Shown: in pieces, positions 1 through 7,996 of the stretch | How the letters are laid out: each line of letters starts with the position of its first letter | How positions within the stretch are numbered: position 1 is the stretch's first letter | Assembly (NCBI GenBank): GCA_002483145.1 | Contig: DLHJ01000004.1 | Span: 124,001 to 188,000, forward strand | Origin: Cellvibrio sp. UBA7671 | GTDB lineage: Bacteria; Pseudomonadota; Gammaproteobacteria; Pseudomonadales; Cellvibrionaceae | Reading direction: 5' to 3' | DNA length: 64,000 nt | The notes under the pieces: model-generated | Seen by the model: only the letters and a program-made list of their open reading frames with translations | Told to the model about the DNA's origin: nothing | Databases searched by the model: none | Made by a program: the position numbers and the translations under genes

Positions 1-36
1 CGGTACAAAAACGGCAATTTATGTGAAATAAATAAA

Positions 37-234
37 TTATTGCGCTTCCAACAGTTCCTTACGTTGCCGCTCATAGGTTTGGTAGTCAGGTGCTAAACGC
101 TCCAAACACTCCTTGCGCTGCAACCCACTCAAACGTTCACATTCATTGCGATTACTCGTTTGAACCGAGTCGTAAATCTGCCGTTGGGAACAAGCTGTAA
201 GGGTAACCAAGCAAAAAAGAATGAATATCTTCAT
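37..234 (-). CDS. small lipoprotein, unknown function
   Basis: Encodes about 65 residues beginning MKIFILF. A hydrophobic signal is followed by a lipobox (LTAC, then Ser), so the mature product should be a lipid-anchored peptide of about 48 residues rich in Arg, Glu and Gln, with two further Cys residues. I moved the start 14 codons inside the longest frame because the signal peptide begins there; an AGAGG lies about 12 bases upstream. No family was recognised. It stands alone at the window edge, so its operon context is unknown. The lipoprotein assignment comes from the sequence; no role is inferred. Confidence 0.6.
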   Translation of the reverse strand: MKIFILFCLVTLTACSQRQIYDSVQTSNRNECERLSGLQRKECLERLAPDYQTYERQRKELLEAQ

Positions 235-427
235 GATGAGAGAACCTCTTTCGATGATTGATGGATGAAGCAACATCGACCAAGAGATTATTGCGCAGTT
301 CCCTATTGGATACGCTTTGTTACAGTTGGATCATAAATACTTACGCACAGGATTGACCCACTCCATGCGCAATCTAAAATTTGAATGCCATAAAGAACCC
401 GAGTTTTTGAATTAGAAAAAGTGTGAG

Positions 428-462
428 GCGTAGCCTGTATGGAGCCTAGCGGAATACGGGGG
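428..462. repeat. possible dispersed intergenic repeat (GTAGCC...GGAGC...GCGGAAT...GGG type)
   Basis: This stretch resembles the widespread proteobacterial intergenic motif with a GTAGCCCGGATGGAGC-like left part and a GCGGAATCCGGG-like right part, here with several substitutions. CCTGTAT and ATACGGG can pair around it. It lies in the roughly 250-base gap between the lipoprotein gene and the next gene. There is no second copy in this window, so the repeat status rests on memory of the motif. Confidence 0.3.
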
Positions 463-485
463 ATGTATTTGTTAAAAAATACCGG

Positions 486-1292
486 CTAGTTAATATACTC
501 CCCAAACCAAAACTGAATCGCGTCTTGATCAAGGCCATATTTTGGAAGCCACAAATCAGCCGGAAATGGCCAATCCGATTTAGTGTAAGCAGAATATTCC
601 CTTTCGCTGCAAGGCGTATATGAATTGTAAAAAGGTTTGTAATCTGGAACGTTTAAAATACCGCAATAGCCCATTGTTGCAATAATGTGCGCCCTCTCAT
701 TCTTATTCCCTTTGATAGAATTTTTTATAGCTTTTTCAGCATCGGAAAGCTTACCTTCCGTGAGCCCAGCTAACGAATCCAAAATATTTTTAATTATCTT
801 GACATCGAAATCAGTAGATTTAGGCAGTATGACTTTCGAGAACAATGAAAGATCCAGATAAATGTAACTCGGCTGTAAGTGCCGAACCCCACCAAATTTA
901 TATCGCTCAAAATTCAAAACATTAAGATCAATTAAGTTTGCAGCTGAAACTTCGGAACAAATAGAGCACGTAACCGAGCCTTTTTGCGTTTTAAAATTAT
1001 GAAGAGGAAGCTTGTACCCACAGGCAAAGCTACCCAAAGCAGATCTAAGCTCTAAACGTCTAGTCGAGAGACTTGATAGAAACGCATCTACTACTTGAGT
1101 CTTGGTTATTGAATTACACTGCGCTATAGCTCTTTGAATTATTTCATCATGATTAAGTGAAATATCATCAAACATAACACCCATTGTTTTAGCATATTCA
1201 AAGTCTTCCTCAGGTACGGTATTTCTCTGCCAACCTTTTGCCGGAGACCAGTACTTGTCAAACAATATTTTTAGTGCGCGCTTGTCAGTCAT
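486..1292 (-). CDS. hypothetical protein with CxxC motif
   Basis: A 268-residue soluble-looking protein with no signal peptide or membrane segment. It has a CSIC pair in the middle (about residue 110), an isolated Cys in FACGYKLPLH about 20 residues earlier, and a Trp-rich C-terminus (DWPFPADLWLPKYG). The Cys residues could bind metal, but this is inference. I do not recognise the family. It lies in the AT-rich accessory stretch on the same strand as the DUF6988-type gene and the broken DUF4238 gene, a setting that resembles an acquired island. No strong ribosome-binding site precedes the ATG. Confidence 0.6.
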   Translation of the reverse strand: MTDKRALKILFDKYWSPAKGWQRNTVPEEDFEYAKTMGVMFDDISLNHDEIIQRAIAQCNSITKTQVVDAFLSSLSTRRLELRSALGSFACGYKLPLHNFKTQKGSVTCSICSEVSAANLIDLNVLNFERYKFGGVRHLQPSYIYLDLSLFSKVILPKSTDFDVKIIKNILDSLAGLTEGKLSDAEKAIKNSIKGNKNERAHIIATMGYCGILNVPDYKPFYNSYTPCSEREYSAYTKSDWPFPADLWLPKYGLDQDAIQFWFGEYIN

Positions 1293-1365
1293 GATTTTTA
1301 TTTATTACCAATAGATTAGCTTTCAATCAAACCTAGGAACGGAAGTAGAATTCTCTTAATCAACT

Positions 1366-1995
1366 TTACAAAGGCGGCGGCATACAGTCATTAAACTCAA
1401 AGGCAAGCTCAAGTACATCCTTTTGCATTGGTTGCTCACCTGAAAGAACAACTGCTTGCATTGCTGACATCACTGCAAGCCCATTAGCATTTCGCAAGAC
1501 ATCAAAAATCAATTGAACTGGATAGCCTTCACTATGCCGCCGAATGGGATGAATACCTGCGTGAACATAGGAATTTAATGCTTTCCATGAATTATCTTTG
1601 AATCTGCTAAGGGCATCAAATGCCTCACGCGGCCCACTCTTTCCTATAGATGAAATCATGTCCGCAACTTTCGGCAAATTCTTCGCAGCCTGCTCTGATT
1701 CTAAATTTAAGTCGGTGGACAGCTTATTAATATGGTCATCAGTTGCTGAGTAAGTCATCCATACAGACCGCACTAACGCCTCGTACTGAGCGCGATGAAT
1801 CACGATTGAAGAAGGTAGAAGGCCGCATTCAAGTAATGCCCTTACGGAGTGCCAGTGCTCGAACGATAGAGAGCATGCAACATCAGAGGTTATGATTCTT
1901 GCCGAATCATTGAGCAATGGCATATCAATTAGTACTTGAATTTTCTCGGCAAGTAAATCTGATTTTAGGAAAAGTTCTTCGTTAAAATTTGACAT
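1366..1995 (-). CDS. DUF6988-type protein
   Basis: About 209 residues, mostly helical, with the characteristic run FEHWHSVRALLECG, then HRAQYEALVRSVW, and later a conserved YVHAG with nearby His residues. This pattern matches a family annotated as DUF6988, related to DUF5677-type proteins, whose biochemical role is unknown. The start was moved to the internal MSNFNEEL because AGAGG lies about 9 bases before that ATG. The neighbours are also accessory genes without housekeeping roles. Family recognition is from memory; function is unassigned. Confidence 0.6.
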   Translation of the reverse strand: MSNFNEELFLKSDLLAEKIQVLIDMPLLNDSARIITSDVACSLSFEHWHSVRALLECGLLPSSIVIHRAQYEALVRSVWMTYSATDDHINKLSTDLNLESEQAAKNLPKVADMISSIGKSGPREAFDALSRFKDNSWKALNSYVHAGIHPIRRHSEGYPVQLIFDVLRNANGLAVMSAMQAVVLSGEQPMQKDVLELAFEFNDCMPPPL

Positions 1996-2078
1996 GATGA
2001 TGCCTCTTATAATTATCAAGCCACCTTATTTAGGTGATCTTTCGAATGCGACCTACAGTGAACACCAGAGAATTTTTA

Positions 2079-3224
2079 TTAAAAGCGAATAGTCGAGTCT
2101 TTTGGATCTAAAACTCCAAACATATCATCCCAAGATTTAACAGCTTTTTGATATGTATCCCACTCTTTTTTACGTAACATTTTAACTTCCGGGTCTTTTT
2201 CGTCTGGCCAGCGACCATATTCATCTTGTCCCCAAACTTTTCCGCTCGCATAGCGTGCTACAAATTGAGTTGAGAAACCCACTTTTCTCGGATCAGGCAT
2301 TAAAAAGGTCTTTCCTCCGATTTTGCTCCAAAGAGTTTTTTTCATTTTTTTCTCTGGAAAAAGCCAATCTTTCCGCGAAGAGGCGATGTAACGCTTTGCT
2401 CGAGTTTTCAGCACATAGTTTATTGCCAAAACATATTCTTCACCTATCTGCCGACCTTTTTGAATTTTTCTTAAGTCGAATATCGAATCCGCAAAGTAAC
2501 GAGGATTTATTCTTTTTTTTAGTGGATTGACACTTGGGTTTCTAACGTACCCAAGATTTGCGATCACAAGACATCGATTTATACTCAATGGAAAAATCGT
2601 ATGAGTTCCGAGATAGAATATCGAAGCGTCAAAGGGATAGGTACATTCCTTAGCCCCTGGAAATAAGCCTTTATTATAAGTTGTTACAGGAGAGTCAGAG
2701 ATAATGAACTTTGTTGGTGAATTATCGCACGATAAAATTTCCCAGACTCCCTCCGCCCAAATCGTGCAATTGGATTGCCAAAAGCCCCTCATTAATTGAA
2801 GTGCCTGTTGGTGGTTATCCTTTAGTCCAACCTTTTTAAGAAAGTCTAACCCCTTAGGAGTGCGAATTTTTTGAGCATCCATGTAGCTTAAAAAATGAGA
2901 AAATCCATCAGCAGCCTTATTCGAAAACTCGAAATCAGCGAAACAATCAATTAATGCTGCTCCGTAACTATCGATAGGTCCAAAAAACTTTTTTCTATAA
3001 AATCACTGGCGTAATCTCCAAAAAACAAAGTATAAAGATGATCATCTTTAAAGCATTCCCTTGTGCCCAACATTCGCAAGCTATCCCTATAGTGAAAGAG
3101 TCCATTATCATGCATTACCTTCTCAGGCTTCATATCTAGGTAGAACAGCTTTCCTTTTGGGTTCTCCATGAATCTTTTTTTGATACCATTGTGGTACGTA
3201 GTGATTTCGTGTTGTAAAGCTCAT
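2079..3224 (-). pseudogene. DUF4238 family gene disrupted by two frameshifts
   Basis: Reading from an ATG at 3224 gives MSFTTRNHYVPQWYQK, the typical DUF4238 N-terminus. Translation then has to move to another frame at an A7 run (minus strand, 3181-3175) to continue as RFMENPKGKLFYLDMKPEKV. It has to return to the first frame at a T6 run (2987-2982) to give FFGPIDSYGAALIDCFADFEF and on through KFIISDSPV to the stop. The two shifts are opposite in sign, so the repaired protein would be about 381 residues. Either the gene is decaying or both homopolymers carry assembly errors. DUF4238 proteins have no established activity. The segments 2951-3169 and 2079-2882 could otherwise be mistaken for separate genes. 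Confidence 0.7.
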
Positions 3225-3454
3225 ATAAAGTATTTCCGCTTTTCACCAATCTATTGCGATTCGCGCTAGCCAACAGGTCTATTTCAGATGTTGGGTATGA
3301 ACACGACAAAAAAACCAGTTACCACACCAATCAACAAAAACCGATTACACAGCCAACACACTCCACCCGCAGGCTTTTCGGGAGAATAGCAAACAAGAAA
3401 CAACATGGCGATGAGCACCCTCTCACCGCTTTCGATAGCACTACCACCACAACA

Positions 3455-3467
3455 TGAATAATATTCA
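3455..3467. promoter_or_regulatory. putative MetR-binding site
   Basis: TGAATAATATTCA matches the MetR consensus TGAA-N5-TTCA exactly, with an A/T at the centre. A second short palindrome, TTCATGAA, follows at 3472-3479. The site lies about 115 bases upstream of the chosen mesX start, in the 357-base gap between the DUF4238 remnant and mesX. A 67-codon frame in this gap (3254-3457) has low-complexity composition and looks non-coding. MetR control of methionine genes is established in enterobacteria; its action here is inference. Confidence 0.5.
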
Positions 3468-3581
3468 CATTTTCATGAATTTATATCGTTTTTATTCACT
3501 TTGGCATTCCAGTATAAAGACAACCTGTACTTAACCAGAGCCGACTTTACACTTGCCTCTTCATCAGGTTGCGACATCACC

Positions 3582-4565
3582 ATGAACAACGATTTTACTT
3601 TTAGCATCAACAGCATTTGTTTCGATGAGAACTATCATCCGGCAGACAATACGCGTGCGACTACCAATTTTGCCAATTTGGCGAGGGGAAATAGCCGGCA
3701 AGAGAATTTACGCAATGCCCTGAAGATGATTGACAATCGTTTTAATGCCTTGGCGCATTGGGATAATCCCAAGGGGGATCGTTATTCGCTTGAGCTGGAA
3801 ATCATTTCGGTGGAGATGGATCTTGCTCGCGAGGGTAATAGTGACCCCTTCCCTGCGATTGAAATCTTGAAAACCACTATTCTGGATCGCTACAACAACC
3901 GGCGAATTGAAGGCATTGTGGGGAATAATTTTTCCTCTTATGTGCGCGATTATGATTTTAGTGTGCTGCTGTTAGAGCACAACAAAAACCAACCGACATT
4001 CAGTATTCCCGATAATTTTGGCGATTTGCACGGCAAGCTATTCAAGCACTTTGTGAACTCGACTACCTACAAAACGCATTTTAACAAGCCACCGGTGATA
4101 TGCCTGAGTGTTTCCGATAACAAAACCTATCGGCGCACTGAAAATCAGCACCCAGTGTTGGGCGTTGAATACCAGCCCAATGAATCCTCGTTGACTGAAC
4201 AATATTTTAAAAAGATGGGTTTGGCAGTTCGCTACTTTATGCCGCCCAATAGCGTTGCGCCCTTCGCCTTTTATTTCTTTGGGGATTTGCTGGTGGATTA
4301 CACCAACCTTGAGTTGATCAGCACCATTAGCACTATGGAAACTTTCCAGAAGATTTATCGGCCTGAAATTTATAACGCCAATGCGGTAGCGGGAGCCTTT
4401 TACAAACCCAATTTAAAAAATCAGGATTATTCATTAACCAAAGTGGTTTATGACCGCGAGGAACGCAGCAGGTTGGCGATTGAGCAGGGGAAATTTGCTG
4501 AAAAACAATTCATCAAACCCTACCAGAGCATTCTTGAGCAATGGTCTGCCAAGTACGCGTTTTAA
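3582..4565 (+). CDS. mesX: MesX (DUF1852), partner of methionine synthase MesD
   Basis: A protein of about 327 residues with the family signature DNTRATTNFANLARG, RQENLRNALKMIDNRFN, AHWDNPKGDRY and EGIVGNNFSSYVRDYDFSV. DUF1852 (MesX) is required, together with oxygen, for the core methionine synthase MesD to make methionine without methyl-folate or cobalamin; its chemistry is not known. The start is placed at the ATG giving MNNDFTFSINSI, because family members begin there. The longer frame would need a TTG at 3501 with no visible ribosome-binding site. mesD follows 70 bases downstream, so the two are probably one transcript under the MetR-like site. Confidence 0.88.
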   Translation: MNNDFTFSINSICFDENYHPADNTRATTNFANLARGNSRQENLRNALKMIDNRFNALAHWDNPKGDRYSLELEIISVEMDLAREGNSDPFPAIEILKTTILDRYNNRRIEGIVGNNFSSYVRDYDFSVLLLEHNKNQPTFSIPDNFGDLHGKLFKHFVNSTTYKTHFNKPPVICLSVSDNKTYRRTENQHPVLGVEYQPNESSLTEQYFKKMGLAVRYFMPPNSVAPFAFYFFGDLLVDYTNLELISTISTMETFQKIYRPEIYNANAVAGAFYKPNLKNQDYSLTKVVYDREERSRLAIEQGKFAEKQFIKPYQSILEQWSAKYAF

Positions 4566-4635
4566 TTCGCGCTTTATCGGTACGTGTTATTGATCGCTTT
4601 TATCTATACCTTTTAAAAAGACAAGATTATTCACT

Positions 4636-5667
4636 ATGAAAACATTATTGCCCACATCCACCGCTGGCAGCTTACCTAAGCCTTCCTGGCTTGCACAACC
4701 CGAGACACTTTGGTCACCCTGGAAATTGCAAGGTGATGAATTAATAGAAGGCAAACAGGATGCCTTGCGTTTGTCATTGCAAGAACAACAACAAGCAGGC
4801 ATTGATATTGTTGGTGATGGCGAACAATCGCGCCAACACTTTGTGACGACGTTTATTGAGCACCTGAGCGGCGTTGATTTTACGCAGCGTGAAACCGTTA
4901 GAATTCGTGATCGCTATGATGCGAGCGTACCAACGGTGGTGGGCGACGTCTCGCGCCAGAAGCCGGTTTTTGTTGAAGACGCTAAATTTCTGCGCAAGCA
5001 AACCACACAACCCATTAAATGGGCCCTGCCCGGCCCCATGACGATGATTGATACGCTTTACGATGGCCACTACAAAAGCCGCGAAAAACTGGCTTGGGAA
5101 TTTGCCAAAATTCTCAATCAGGAAGCGAAAGAATTGGAGGCAGCGGGCGTTGATATAATCCAGTTTGATGAACCCGCTTTTAATGTGTTTTTTGATGAGG
5201 TGAATGACTGGGGCATTGCTACTTTGGAAAGAGCGCTTGAAGGACTTAAGTGTGAAACTGCCGTCCATATTTGTTATGGATACGGCATAAAAGCCAATAC
5301 TGAATGGAAAAAAACGCTGGGCTCTGAGTGGCGGCAATACGAAGAAATTTTTCCCAAATTGCTAAAATCCAACATCGATATTATCTCGCTGGAATGCCAC
5401 AACTCGCGTGTGCCAATGGAGCTACTTGAACTGATTCGCGGAAAAAAAGTGATGGTCGGTGCGATTGACGTAGCCACCAACACCATCGAAACCCCCGAAG
5501 AAGTCGCCAACACTCTACGCAAAGCCCTGCAATTTGTAGACGCCGACAAACTCTGCCCCTGCACCAACTGCGGCATGGCGCCTTTATCTCGCCAGGTCGC
5601 GCTCGGCAAACTGAAAGCGTTGAGTGCAGGTGCAGAAATTGTGCGCAGGGAACTCGCGCGCCAGTAG
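4636..5667 (+). CDS. mesD: core methionine synthase MesD
   Basis: A 343-residue protein equivalent to the C-terminal catalytic half of MetE, without the N-terminal folate-binding half. Zinc ligands can be placed by comparison with MetE: H211 and C213 (HIC), E253 (SLEC) and C312 (TNCG). FDEPAF at about 177-182 is also typical. It should methylate homocysteine to methionine in the cytoplasm. MesD family members occur in aerobes and depend on the adjacent DUF1852 protein. The gene converges on the COG0523 GTPase gene 13 bases away, which is notable because MesD is a zinc enzyme. Confidence 0.88.
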   Translation: MKTLLPTSTAGSLPKPSWLAQPETLWSPWKLQGDELIEGKQDALRLSLQEQQQAGIDIVGDGEQSRQHFVTTFIEHLSGVDFTQRETVRIRDRYDASVPTVVGDVSRQKPVFVEDAKFLRKQTTQPIKWALPGPMTMIDTLYDGHYKSREKLAWEFAKILNQEAKELEAAGVDIIQFDEPAFNVFFDEVNDWGIATLERALEGLKCETAVHICYGYGIKANTEWKKTLGSEWRQYEEIFPKLLKSNIDIISLECHNSRVPMELLELIRGKKVMVGAIDVATNTIETPEEVANTLRKALQFVDADKLCPCTNCGMAPLSRQVALGKLKALSAGAEIVRRELARQ

Positions 5668-5680
5668 CAGGATCCCAAAA

Positions 5681-6901
5681 TTAGTGTGCGTGACCTTGCG
5701 TCCAGGTGGGAAATGGATCAGGTAATGTTTTCCAATACTCCTGGCCTTTTAATACGTCCTCTTCGCTGAGCAAACATTTATCAAGTTGCGCGGTAACAAA
5801 TTCTTTATCCAGATTTTGACCGATAAATACCAACTCCTGACGCATATCACCGAAGGGTTCTACCCATTTATCCATAATATAATTCACATGTTCTTCATCT
5901 TCTGGCCAACGCTCTTTGGGAATGGCCTTCCAGAACATGCCGGCGGCGCCGTGTTGGGCGATACCGCCCGCCTGGCTCCACTGACCCGCCCATTGCGGGC
6001 GCGATGCCAGCCAAAAAAATCCTTTTGAGCGAAGCAACTTTCCTTTTACGGCTGGGCTTGAGAAAAACTCATAAATTTTTTCCGGATGAAACGGGCGGCG
6101 GGCATGGTAAGAAAAACTGCTGATGCCATATTCTTCCGTTTCCGGGGTGTGCTGACCACGCATTTCTTTTAACCATCCGGGCGCTTGCTGGGCTTTTTCA
6201 AAATTAAATTTTCTAGTGTTGAGCACTTTGTCGAGCGGTACATTGCCTCGCTCAACGGGAATAATTTCAGCATCGGGATTCAGTTTGGTTAAAATCGCAT
6301 AGAGCTCTGCAAGTTTTTCTTTTGAAATTAAATCGGTTTTGCTGATTAACAATACATCGCAAAATTCAATTTGATCGACAAGTAAATCCGCCACGTTGCG
6401 TTCGTCATCTTCACCGAGGCTTTCGCCGGTTTCTTGCAGAGAGAGCGCATCGTAATAATCATTCAGAAAATTCACGGCATCGACAACGGTAACCATGGTG
6501 TCCAAGCGTGCGACTTGCGAGAGGCTCTGGCCGTCTTCATCTTCAAAGGTAAAGGTTTCTGCAATCGGCAAAGGCTCGGAAATACCGGTGGATTCAATCA
6601 CTAAATAATCAAAACGCCCTTCTTTGGCCATACGATTGACTTCGACCAGCAAATCTTCACGCAATGTGCAGCAGATGCAGCCATTGCTCATCTCCACCAG
6701 TTTTTCTTCCGCACGATTTAATTCCACCTGATTTTGGATCAACGATGAGTCGATATTCACTTCGCTCATATCGTTCACGATAACCGCAACACGGCGGTTT
6801 TCGCGATTATTCAGAATGTGGTTTAACAGTGTGGTTTTACCGGCACCCAAAAAACCGGATAAGACGGTAACGGGCAGAAGAGTAGAGAAAAGTGGATTCA
6901 T
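5681..6901 (-). CDS. COG0523/CobW-family GTP-binding metallochaperone, ZigA-like
   Basis: A 406-residue G3E GTPase. The P-loop GFLGAGKT is at 16-23, the metal-binding CICC at 75-78, EST is in the Walker B region and SKTD is the guanine motif. A CobW C-terminal domain follows with [20 protein letters not shown]. Such proteins deliver zinc to client enzymes when zinc is scarce. The gene lies 61 bases downstream of the Cys-poor dksA gene on the same strand and so should share the Zur-controlled promoter. The zinc assignment rests on this context, because other COG0523 members handle cobalt or iron. Confidence 0.85.
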   Translation of the reverse strand: MNPLFSTLLPVTVLSGFLGAGKTTLLNHILNNRENRRVAVIVNDMSEVNIDSSLIQNQVELNRAEEKLVEMSNGCICCTLREDLLVEVNRMAKEGRFDYLVIESTGISEPLPIAETFTFEDEDGQSLSQVARLDTMVTVVDAVNFLNDYYDALSLQETGESLGEDDERNVADLLVDQIEFCDVLLISKTDLISKEKLAELYAILTKLNPDAEIIPVERGNVPLDKVLNTRKFNFEKAQQAPGWLKEMRGQHTPETEEYGISSFSYHARRPFHPEKIYEFFSSPAVKGKLLRSKGFFWLASRPQWAGQWSQAGGIAQHGAAGMFWKAIPKERWPEDEEHVNYIMDKWVEPFGDMRQELVFIGQNLDKEFVTAQLDKCLLSEEDVLKGQEYWKTLPDPFPTWTQGHAH

Positions 6902-6962
6902 GACGGTTGCCTGATGTTTTTCAGTGTTGATTACGTTTGTTGTTAATTTGATGGATTGTTAA

Positions 6963-7409
6963 TTAACTACGCTGCTTGGAAAAATTGCGTTCCAACTCTT
7001 CCTGGCGCGTTTTTTCTTCGGTGCTGTACTCAGTGGTCGGGCGAGCGAGTAAGCGCTCCAATCCGATCTCAACGCCCGAGGCTTCGCAGTAGCCGTAATC
7101 CTTACGTTCAATGCGATCCAGTGCTTTATCGATTTTGCGTAACAAAAAATATTCACGCTCTGCAATGCGCATCCGCTGACGGTTTTCCTCCTCCAACAAT
7201 GCGCGATCCAGCTCATCCGCCTCGGTCGATGGCGCCGCGATCTCTTGCTTGATCGTCTCTATGTGTTCGCTGGTTGCCTGTTTTAGCTCCAGTAATACCT
7301 GCCGAAAGAACGCCAGCTGCACATCATTCATATAGTCAGCGGCAGGCATTTGCAGCAACTCGGCGGCGGTATGCGGCACGATGGGCGCAGAAGTCTTGGG
7401 CTTAGCCAT
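6963..7409 (-). CDS. dksA2: DksA-like RNA polymerase-binding factor, zinc-independent type
   Basis: About 148 residues with the DksA coiled coil and a degenerate zinc finger. Where DksA has four Cys, this protein has GYCEASGVEIG and then TTEYSTEE, leaving a single Cys. Cys-poor paralogues such as Pseudomonas DksA2 replace zinc-binding DksA during zinc starvation, binding the polymerase secondary channel with ppGpp. The start was moved to MAKPKTS because AGAGGA lies 7 bases before it and the longer frame would run through the Zur box. It is divergent from zur and is followed by the metallochaperone gene. Confidence 0.85.
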   Translation of the reverse strand: MAKPKTSAPIVPHTAAELLQMPAADYMNDVQLAFFRQVLLELKQATSEHIETIKQEIAAPSTEADELDRALLEEENRQRMRIAEREYFLLRKIDKALDRIERKDYGYCEASGVEIGLERLLARPTTEYSTEEKTRQEELERNFSKQRS

Positions 7410-7438
7410 AAATATCCTCTGGAACAGGTATATTGAGA

Positions 7439-7453
7439 TGTTATAATGTAACA
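7439..7453. promoter_or_regulatory. Zur box between dksA2 and zur
   Basis: TGTTATAATGTAACA is a near-perfect palindrome (TGTTA and TAACA arms) matching the core of the gammaproteobacterial Zur operator. The flanking GA-rich and A-rich bases also fit. It lies 30 bases upstream of the dksA2 start and 57 bases upstream of zur. It is placed to repress dksA2 and the chaperone gene under zinc repletion, and perhaps zur itself. Confidence 0.8.
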
Positions 7454-7509
7454 CAAAAGACCACAAGGACAATTCTTAAATCGATAAAAACCAGCAGGAG
7501 CTAGGCCAA

Positions 7510-7995
7510 ATGCAAGACGACCACCCCACAGCCGACTGGCAAAGCAATGCGAGCCAAGCGTACGCTGGCGCGGATATTCCTATGACGCCAAAACGACTGG
7601 AGGTCTATACCACACTGCTTAGGGCTGGGCAGGCGCTATCGGCCTATGAACTTATTGACCAGGTTAACTTGAATTTTTCGCGGCAGCTTACGCCCATATC
7701 GATTTACCGGATGCTGGAGTTTTTAGAGCAAAAACATTTGGTGCGGAAACTGAAGTCAGCGGGGAAATATATAGCGATCAACCCGACCACTCAGGCCACC
7801 GACCAGCAAGTGCTACAGTTTTTGATTTGCCGCGAGTGCGGCGATGTGAAGGAGCTGGGGATAGACCAGCACATATTGGTTGAGCTGAAGGCCTGCATCG
7901 ACTCGTCCGGCTTTCAATTAAAAAATTGGGAGCTGGAGTTGGATTGTGTCTGCACCAACTGTTCAACACATGGTGGTGCAGACACACGCAAATAA
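7510..7995 (+). CDS. zur: Zur, zinc-responsive Fur-family repressor
   Basis: A 161-residue Fur-family protein. It has a winged helix (MTPKRLEVYTTLLRAGQALSAYELID, then SIYRMLEFLEQKHLVRKL) and a C-terminal dimer domain with the two CxxC pairs CREC and CTNC for structural zinc. Zur rather than Fur is indicated by the short His-poor linker, the Zur box just upstream and the zinc-sparing genes opposite. AGGAG lies 9 bases before the ATG. The stop is one base from the stop of the convergent alpha-glucuronidase gene. Confidence 0.87.
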   Translation: MQDDHPTADWQSNASQAYAGADIPMTPKRLEVYTTLLRAGQALSAYELIDQVNLNFSRQLTPISIYRMLEFLEQKHLVRKLKSAGKYIAINPTTQATDQQVLQFLICRECGDVKELGIDQHILVELKACIDSSGFQLKNWELELDCVCTNCSTHGGADTRK

Positions 7996-7996
7996 A

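Noticed and set aside
2975-2990. Programmed -1 frameshift in the DUF4238 gene as the main explanation
   Set aside because: The T TTT TTG heptamer fits, but another shift in the opposite direction is needed upstream at A7, which no known programmed mechanism explains jointly; decay or sequencing error is simpler.
3254-3457. 67-codon plus-strand frame before mesX
   Set aside because: Low-complexity Thr/Gln/His composition ending in a Thr run, no ribosome-binding site; it lies in the regulatory gap.
4774-5337. 187-codon open frame antisense to mesD
   Set aside because: It lies wholly within a well-supported gene, has no family pattern and an unnatural composition; it is a shadow frame.
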